Origin: Mycoemilia scoparia
Taxonomy: Eukaryota > Kickxellomycota > Kickxellomycetes > Kickxellales > Kickxellaceae
Length of the DNA: 28,315 nt
Reading direction: 5' to 3'
Assembly: GCA_027575805.1 (NCBI GenBank)
Contig: JANBPU010000204.1
Coordinates: 1 to 28,315 of the forward strand
How positions within the stretch are numbered: the first letter of the stretch is position 1; each line of letters starts with the position of its first letter. The position numbers and the translations under genes were made by a program. The notes under the pieces are model-generated. The model was not told the DNA's origin and ran no database searches. It saw only the letters and a program-made list of their open reading frames with translations. Positions 19,110-25,727 of this stretch are shown here, in pieces.

Positions 19110-22100
19110 TTATTGTTGGCTGATATTATATTGAGCTTGATATGCCTCATCAATATATGATTTAATGGCTCTCAATAGTACATTTTTAGTGATTGGAGGG
19201 ATTCTCAAAGTCGATACACAGTTGTATTGGGCTTGGAGTTTGGGTAGGTTGAACCGATGGGTTATACATTGATCAGGGTCGTGAGGCTCTATGATACACA
19301 AAGGACATAGTATGTCGTAATTCATTGCGGGTGACGGATGATCGTTGTTGTTATTATTATTATTATTATTATTAAATAGGTTGAATCCTGTTGGTGCTCC
19401 TTCGCCTAGTGAGTTTGGTATAGTGGTGGTGGTGGCCATTGTTGATGACAAAGGAGATGGATAATGAGGGTTGTTATTAATACTGCTGCTGCTGCTGCTG
19501 CTGCTAATGTTGTATGCGGTGGGAATGGCATGCAAAGGACTGCTGGGAATGCTGTATATATTTGCTGTAGTAGTATTAATTATCTGGTTATGACTGTTAC
19601 TACCTATTCCGGCTATTTGCGGTTGTGAATAATGTAAAACTCCAGCACTGTTGTTACTATAGTTGGCGGTATTTCCGTGAAATGAAGTAGCTATTGGTGA
19701 TTGTGGATTTTGTGGATAGTGAATCATAAATTGACCATTGCTTTGCCGGACATAATAGATATTTTTTACATTATCATAGTATGCGCTACCAACAGGAGTA
19801 GATGGTGGGGATGAGAGTGGTAACGTTTGTTGATACCGGGCATCATTGATCTGGTATCTACCATCTGAGCCAATATCAGGAATAGACTCAATTCTCTGTG
19901 CTAATGGTGCCCCATATTGGGTCGGGGTGGTTGATCTTGCCTGAACAGATCCTATAAAGTTGTTGCTTTGCAAAATTGGCTGTTGACGTTGTGAGCTTAA
20001 CCCAGGAGCGACACTATATAAGCTAGCTTGCCCGATCTGTTCAACCTGGTTGCTTGCAACATGGTTATCCATCCTTATATTATTATGCCTAAAGGTTTCC
20101 TCATGCAGCAATTTCATCCATTCCTTGGCAGTATATTTTTGCGGCCTCTGGGACTGCTGCTGTTGCTGCTGCTCCGATGGAATATTCTTTGTATTGTCAT
20201 TATTGCTAGAAGAAGAAGGGATTGGTTGAGATATGTTTCCGCTGGAATGCTCATTAAACTGAGGTTGGTCACTTTGCGATGGCCCCTCTGCTGAATTAGC
20301 AAGAGTAGAGGTAGTATTGCTTGAGACTGTTTTTTGACCCAAGTTCTGTTCAAGAGGCTTTTTTGCAAGATCTTCTGCTGGTGGCTGATGAGATACTACC
20401 GGGAGTGGTGTAGGTGACTTTTCAGCAACTGCTTGTATAGATTTTGAACCTGGAGTTGATAATTCCGGTGTGACAAGAGGCATGCCTTTTGTACTCTTTG
20501 AAGGCGTTTCGTTTCCAGTGGCTATAGCAGCAATAGCAGCAGGGGTAGATTTTGCAGGAGGTGGCAAAGTTCGCATAGGAGACGCTATCTTTGTATTTTG
20601 ATTAGATCTAGTATCATCTCCAACGCTATCAGGGCTGGTGACCCACTTTTGAGTTAAATGCAGAGCATGAAGTCGTTTTTGCTCAAGGGTCATTGTACGT
20701 GAGAAAACAGGGGTTTTAGTTTCTTGAGGAGGCTTTGAGGCTGGTATCTGAGCAGTAGAAGCGGTAATATTTGATGGCTGCTGCTGCTGTTGCTGCTGAC
20801 TTGGTTTTAGCACTTGAGGTAAAATCAAAGTTTGGCTAGTTCTTGGTAAAGATTCTTGTCTTTCTCCAAGGCATGCGGTTGTAGTATTAGCTCTTGGTAA
20901 AACTATACCTTCGCCATCGCCACCACCACTATTTGTCTGAATTTGATGACCATTATTATTACTATTGTTGTTGTTGTTGTTGCGCATAGACTGGGCTTGA
21001 AGCGCTATTCGGCGTATATGGAATATAGCAAAGTGAATTCTGTACCAGCCCAAGAGTGCTTTTATAAAAGGGGTTTCTAGACATTCTTTACGTATGATCA
21101 TTGATTTTATCATAACCGGAAAGCATGGGTGTAGAATGGACGTGCAATATTTTTCGGGGTGGATCATGTCTCTACATATTACACAGGGCTTGTTGTTTGC
21201 TATATCTCTACAAGACAAATAGTCTTGAGCGTTTTTCAGAATTAATATAATGTCCTGATTCATAATATTTTCGGGCACTTTCAGAGGAGTATACGGTTGT
21301 CTTAGTAATTGATGAACTGTCTCCTTGAATCTAGATGCCATATCTTTGCTGTAATCTTCAATTTGCTGCTGTGCTGATGCTGTTGGCAGTGCCGGTTGTG
21401 AATCCTGGATTTGGGAGGGCGTTGGAGTCTGCTGTGGCAGCACGAGGTTGGTGGTACTTGGATTTGCTCTTGATGGACAAATTGGAATAGGGATAGAGGA
21501 GGGTGCTGTTAGTTTCTGAACGTTATTAAGGGACTGTGGCTGTCCTCCGGGTACCATGATGGTGCTCTGAACAGGCACAGGGTTTAGAGCAGCTTGTGGT
21601 TGTGCCATAGGTATTGGTATAGGCCCTGTTTCAGCGGTAACAGCCATATTTTCCATCGCAAGATCTAACTCCATATTGTCCGCTTCATTAGTTAGCTCAG
21701 GTATATAATCTCTATTTGGCTTGTCTTCATTGCCCTGAGTGGCGGTCTTGGTTGTCTTTGGCTTTTTTGGCATAGTCTCTAGGACTTTCTTTTCATTATC
21801 GCAAATATCCTGAGCACGTTTGAGAGGTCCACTTATATACTCATCCTCCTTCTGTTCCTGCTGAGTCCTTTTTATATCACCATTGCAGCTATTATTGATG
21901 TCAGCGGTGGCAGTATTGTCTTTTAATAGTTTATCCTGGAGCCCATCACTCTTGCTGCTCCCCTCTTCTTGATCATCATCATCAGCAGGTGTGGCAGCAA
22001 TTTCGCCATCTTCCAAAGCCCCATCTTCCTTTTCATGTTCACAAACACACTCATGCCTGAGTTCACTCATATTTACCGTGTCTTTATCTTCGTCTACCTT

Positions 22101-24587
22101 GTTGCTATCAGCGCTGCTGCTGCTATCTGCATCCTGCTTCTCAGCTCTCTCATCAAGATTTTTGGTATATTTCTTGATGTCCTTGGCACTGCCTGTACAC
22201 TTATCTTTCCAGGCCTTAAAAAGATCTGACCACTCTTTGTATGATTCTGGCTCATCAAATGGTGATGGTACAACGTCTTCCCATGTAGATTGATCCATCT
22301 CTAATGCTGTCCATTTCACGAATACGGACCTGGTACTACAATACAATTCTGGATCGAGACCAATATAGGGATTAGACGCCTTTAGATTTTTATCTTCGAT
22401 TCCTTGTGCGTTATTACTGTTGATCTCAAGCAACTTTGATGCACTGCAACTACTACTACTACCGGCATGCTCCTCATCCTCCTTGTTTTTGGTATTCTGT
22501 TTATTTTGGCCATGACCATCGTCGGATTTTTTGTGATGTTCAAACCATTTGAGCTTAGCGGCTTCAACTTTCTTTGCAAATTCGTGTTTCCTTGCAGAGA
22601 CAATTTCACTGGGCAAGAGCTGTACTTCATCAATTCTTTCTGGGATAGTCCAGCGACTATTAACAACCAGGCTCCTTGACGGTGGTGGTCTGGGTGGCAG
22701 CGACATTTTTCCATTCTCTTTTAGTAATCTTTGAAGATACGATCTAATGAGTGGAGCTTCGGACTGTTTCAACCAAATGAATGGAACCCAAGCAAGGTGG
22801 CGGTACGAACGATCTTTGAATTTGACAAGGAATTGATACCCGTTAAAAACCTCGATATCGTATTCTTGTGCTTTTTTAGTATTTGGAGCAGCGTCATAGT
22901 TACCAGAAGCTCCTGCACGATTCCAATTCTCAACAACAGCTTTCTCTGGACGAGATGTCAATATGTTGCTTATTTGAAAAAGTTTCCAGAAAACACAATA
23001 TATACACATCCAGGCGTCTGTATGCATATACAACGTTTCCCAACCAATTTCTTCTATCTTTAATGGCTCCGCAAACTCTTCTTTTGCCAATGGGCTTGTT
23101 AGGTTTTGTCTAAAGCAGACAGGATGACACACAATCCCACAAACTGAGCATGACCTTACAAATACACATTGCTTTTCAACTTCCTTTAGGTTTAATAGTC
23201 GCTCCTCGGAATCCTTTTCAAATAGAAGGGAGCTATCAATATCTGCAATATCGACTTTTGCTTGCTTACAGATATGACAACAGTTATGCCTGTTCCCGAT
23301 TTCTTTGATAGGGATTGTTTGTAGATCTGTGGTTGGATGAGCCTCCTTTTCGCGATCACCGTCATTCGTAACATGCACGAAGGGTTTAATAGGCGTGTTG
23401 CTTAATGAGGAGTCAATAATGCTACTACTGCCATGTCGGAGTTTCCTAATAGTTGGTTTGGCGTCTGGTTTGTTAGATGAAAGCACCACTTCCTCTTCGA
23501 TTAAAATTCCTTCTATGTCGCTGCTGTCTTCAATTATTTGTACATTTCGCTTTAGAGGACCATCTCGTAAAGGAGCAATGGGCTTTACATGCTTATCTTT
23601 TATGGTGCTGCCATTGCTATTATTGGACTTAGTGTTGGCCGATACATTATTTTCTTTGGAGTCTTCGCTTATGCATGAAGAAGGCAAATCCCTAGGCTGG
23701 TTCAACTTCACAAGCTTTGTTTGCGAAGGTTTGTCATCAGATTTTTTCTTCGCTTCGATTTCCCTGTCCACTGAAGAATCCAAAATAAAAGCTTCAACTG
23801 GCTTTGGAGGAGGTAACATAGTTACCATCTTCGAGGTACCTGTAACTAGGCTATCTACCATGTTGGTACTGTTACTACCATTTGTAATCGATGCCTTGGG
23901 GGTTTCTGTTTGTATCGAAACTCTATGGGGTCTGGGCTTTTGTTGAGCTTTGGTAAGGGCCTGTCTCTCCTTCTTGAAGCGCGAGTGCTCATAGGCCTGT
24001 AATAACGAATGAAAAACAGGCAATTTTTTCGCGGGAGCCCAGCACTTTTTACCATTTTTCCATAGCACACGGTAGTATCTCTCTCCATTGATATCTTTTA
24101 TTGAATCTAGTATCTTGACTACTGTGGAGCCTTGGGAAATAATCTCTTTGGCTGTATCTAGTGTCTGTTTCAGCTGTTGTGGCTGGTCATTGTCGTGATC
24201 ATTTTCATCTTGCTCAAATACATTAAGTTCGCCATAAAGCTGCCTTGCTTCTTCAAGAAGTACTGCCAACCCTTTGGGTTCGAAATGTATATTGTTGGCC
24301 TTGCCCTCTCTTCTTTCATATTGAACTTGATCCTCAAAGTTTGATATTGCCTTTGGGCAGTTGAGGTTTTCTTCATGTTCCCAGGTAGAATCTGAAATGG
24401 GGTATCCTAGCCATACAATAAAGTATTCTATCCCGGCAGAAGATGACACCCTTTTTCCAATGATGCACTTTACCTCATACTCAACATTATCATCATCATC
24501 ATCATACCTCTTCTCCTGATACCCTTCATCATCTTGGCGTTCTTTCAGCAGTAGGGGATAGGGGTTATCCTCCTTGACATCAGGCAT
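19110..24587 (-). CDS. Mit1/Mi-2-like chromodomain and PHD protein without ATPase, 1825 aa
   Basis: One uninterrupted frame from the ATG at 24587. Parts in order: a canonical chromodomain at about 33-92 (YEVKCIIGKRV, EYFIVWLGYPISDSTWEHEE, with the W and Y of a methyl-lysine cage); a second chromo/Tudor-like fold at about 148-205 (VVKILDSIKDINGERYYRVL, WAPAKKLP); an extended PHD finger at about 435-530 (CHIC, CSVCGIVCHPVC, WMCIYC); a tandem chromodomain pair as in CHD/Mi-2 at about 575-625 (YQFLVKFKDRSYRHLAWV) and 626-775 (VFVKWTALEMDQSTWEDV); a long acidic, then Gln/Pro/Ser-rich region; a Cys-rich patch near 1120-1150 (CVICRDMIHPEKYC); and a C-terminal CPLCIIEPHDPDQC zinc motif near 1759. This order is that of fungal Mit1-type SHREC remodellers, but no GKT, DEAH or other SNF2 motif exists anywhere. 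It probably reads histone marks in heterochromatin. Loss of the ATPase versus an unrelated reader is unresolved. Confidence 0.8.
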   Translation of the reverse strand: MPDVKEDNPYPLLLKERQDDEGYQEKRYDDDDDNVEYEVKCIIGKRVSSSAGIEYFIVWLGYPISDSTWEHEENLNCPKAISNFEDQVQYERREGKANNIHFEPKGLAVLLEEARQLYGELNVFEQDENDHDNDQPQQLKQTLDTAKEIISQGSTVVKILDSIKDINGERYYRVLWKNGKKCWAPAKKLPVFHSLLQAYEHSRFKKERQALTKAQQKPRPHRVSIQTETPKASITNGSNSTNMVDSLVTGTSKMVTMLPPPKPVEAFILDSSVDREIEAKKKSDDKPSQTKLVKLNQPRDLPSSCISEDSKENNVSANTKSNNSNGSTIKDKHVKPIAPLRDGPLKRNVQIIEDSSDIEGILIEEEVVLSSNKPDAKPTIRKLRHGSSSIIDSSLSNTPIKPFVHVTNDGDREKEAHPTTDLQTIPIKEIGNRHNCCHICKQAKVDIADIDSSLLFEKDSEERLLNLKEVEKQCVFVRSCSVCGIVCHPVCFRQNLTSPLAKEEFAEPLKIEEIGWETLYMHTDAWMCIYCVFWKLFQISNILTSRPEKAVVENWNRAGASGNYDAAPNTKKAQEYDIEVFNGYQFLVKFKDRSYRHLAWVPFIWLKQSEAPLIRSYLQRLLKENGKMSLPPRPPPSRSLVVNSRWTIPERIDEVQLLPSEIVSARKHEFAKKVEAAKLKWFEHHKKSDDGHGQNKQNTKNKEDEEHAGSSSSCSASKLLEINSNNAQGIEDKNLKASNPYIGLDPELYCSTRSVFVKWTALEMDQSTWEDVVPSPFDEPESYKEWSDLFKAWKDKCTGSAKDIKKYTKNLDERAEKQDADSSSSADSNKVDEDKDTVNMSELRHECVCEHEKEDGALEDGEIAATPADDDDQEEGSSKSDGLQDKLLKDNTATADINNSCNGDIKRTQQEQKEDEYISGPLKRAQDICDNEKKVLETMPKKPKTTKTATQGNEDKPNRDYIPELTNEADNMELDLAMENMAVTAETGPIPIPMAQPQAALNPVPVQSTIMVPGGQPQSLNNVQKLTAPSSIPIPICPSRANPSTTNLVLPQQTPTPSQIQDSQPALPTASAQQQIEDYSKDMASRFKETVHQLLRQPYTPLKVPENIMNQDIILILKNAQDYLSCRDIANNKPCVICRDMIHPEKYCTSILHPCFPVMIKSMIIRKECLETPFIKALLGWYRIHFAIFHIRRIALQAQSMRNNNNNNSNNNGHQIQTNSGGGDGEGIVLPRANTTTACLGERQESLPRTSQTLILPQVLKPSQQQQQQQPSNITASTAQIPASKPPQETKTPVFSRTMTLEQKRLHALHLTQKWVTSPDSVGDDTRSNQNTKIASPMRTLPPPAKSTPAAIAAIATGNETPSKSTKGMPLVTPELSTPGSKSIQAVAEKSPTPLPVVSHQPPAEDLAKKPLEQNLGQKTVSSNTTSTLANSAEGPSQSDQPQFNEHSSGNISQPIPSSSSNNDNTKNIPSEQQQQQQSQRPQKYTAKEWMKLLHEETFRHNNIRMDNHVASNQVEQIGQASLYSVAPGLSSQRQQPILQSNNFIGSVQARSTTPTQYGAPLAQRIESIPDIGSDGRYQINDARYQQTLPLSSPPSTPVGSAYYDNVKNIYYVRQSNGQFMIHYPQNPQSPIATSFHGNTANYSNNSAGVLHYSQPQIAGIGSNSHNQIINTTTANIYSIPSSPLHAIPTAYNISSSSSSSSINNNPHYPSPLSSTMATTTTIPNSLGEGAPTGFNLFNNNNNNNNNNDHPSPAMNYDILCPLCIIEPHDPDQCITHRFNLPKLQAQYNCVSTLRIPPITKNVLLRAIKSYIDEAYQAQYNISQQ
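19346..19374. repeat. Coding trinucleotide repeat (poly-Asn)
   Basis: GTT/ATT triplets encode an Asn run near the C-terminus of the Mit1-like protein. Similar Ser and Gln runs lie at about 19484-19504 and 20152-20173. Confidence 0.85.
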
Positions 24588-24834
24588 TTATTATGAATCA
24601 TACAAGGTTTAAAAATTAAGTACACACTAAGAAAAAAGTAAATAAATACAAAGAGTGAAAGGAAACAAGTAATTTATCCCATAGAATATATCCTTTAAAT
24701 AACCATACAATTTTCCTTTGGTGATTGACAGCTTTGGACTAGCTAATCAGAATTAGCAAGCCAAAATAATTAATGTTTTCCTGATTTTAGATTGAAAAAA
24801 CAATTGCTATAGTAGCATTAAATTATATGGATTA
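24588..24834. other. Upstream region of the Mit1-like gene
   Basis: 247 AT-rich bases between the ATG at 24587 and the first TIR element. No clear TATA box or gene. Confidence 0.5.
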
Positions 24835-25086
24835 TAATTTTTGAAGGGTGAAAGTTTACTAGTAAAACTGGCCATCCATTTGGCAAAATCTCCTTTGAAG
24901 GTGTACCAGAATAATACCCCAGATAATAGCCAATAATCCCATCATGCTCCAGCTAAAACATATGGGTTATGGGCCGATTTGCAGGGAATGTATGAGGGCA
25001 TCAATCTGCTTCCTTTTAATGAGAACTTGCCATTTGATTGAGATTGCCCCTATATATATTCATCCTTCAAAAATTATTACCCATAT
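24835..25086. mobile_element. MITE-like TIR element 5, inverted, with 155-bp internal insertion
   Basis: Ends ATATGGATTATAATTTTTGA and CCTTCAAAAATTATTACCCA. The interior runs opposite to elements 2, 3 and 6 (GTTTACTAGTAAAACTGG ... GATTGCCCCTATA), and the core is interrupted between CATTTGGC and GATTGCCCC by about 155 bases not found in the other copies. Confidence 0.8.
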
Positions 25087-25353
25087 GGATCATAATTTTT
25101 GAAGGGTGAATTTTGGGGACCAGTGATTATAGGGGAATCACAGCCAAACGGGTGTCCAGTTTTACTAATGAACTTTCACCCTTCAAAAATTATTGCCCAT
25201 ATAGTCAGAATCCATAAAGGTTTAAGCAAAATGGATATATAGCAGTCCACATATGAAATAACCAATGTGGTTTGGCCAAAATATTATAAGGAACCATTTT
25301 CGTCATTTCCACACATGATAATCACTAGTGAAATTTAACCAAATGGGAGAGAG
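25083..25353 (+). repeat. Second copy of the dispersed repeat (MITE-like element 6 plus tail), cut by the retrotransposon
   Basis: MITE part 25083-25202 and tail 25203-25353 match 11165-11442. It shares the bases ATAT with the end of element 5, so the two elements abut. The match to the intact copy stops after GGGAGAGAG, exactly where the retrotransposon begins. Confidence 0.85.
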
Positions 25354-25507
25354 TGATAGGCCATGAGATAATCATCGCCTAATCATTAATTGATTTGGAT
25401 CATTCCGAATCATCAGAATATTCCAAGGGTTCCGATTGTTCCGAACAGTGGAACCTGAGGATACTTGTTCGGAACGTTAGGAACAATACATAGTTTTTTA
25501 TCTTACC

Positions 25508-25517
25508 TTTTATATAC
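25508..25517 (+). promoter_or_regulatory. Putative LTR TATA box
   Basis: TTTTATATAC within the presumed LTR, about 155 bases after its start and 211 before the gag ATG. Confidence 0.4.
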
Positions 25518-25727
25518 ATTACTAATTCTTTTACTAATTGTTTGAAATAAACTTTAGGTTGAAAGGATTTAGTTATAGGTATATATTTATTATCAAAGTT
25601 TCTATTTTACAAAAGGTTTTACTTGGTTGTTTATTACAGCCAATCCTATGGATTGACATTTTTTCCTTTCAAACCACAAGAAAGCCTTTTCCCCTTTTCA
25701 TTTTGAAACACCCAAATTTTCGCAACT

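Noticed and set aside
24280..24300. tRNA-like TTCGAA box
   Set aside because: Lies inside coding sequence with no matching cloverleaf; no tRNA gene was found anywhere in the window.
4155..24587. Functional cluster of chromatin genes (Rad5, BAF60, Mit1-like)
   Set aside because: They are on separate promoters, interrupted by a tRNA synthetase and repeats, and fungal genes of this kind are not normally clustered; chance proximity is enough.
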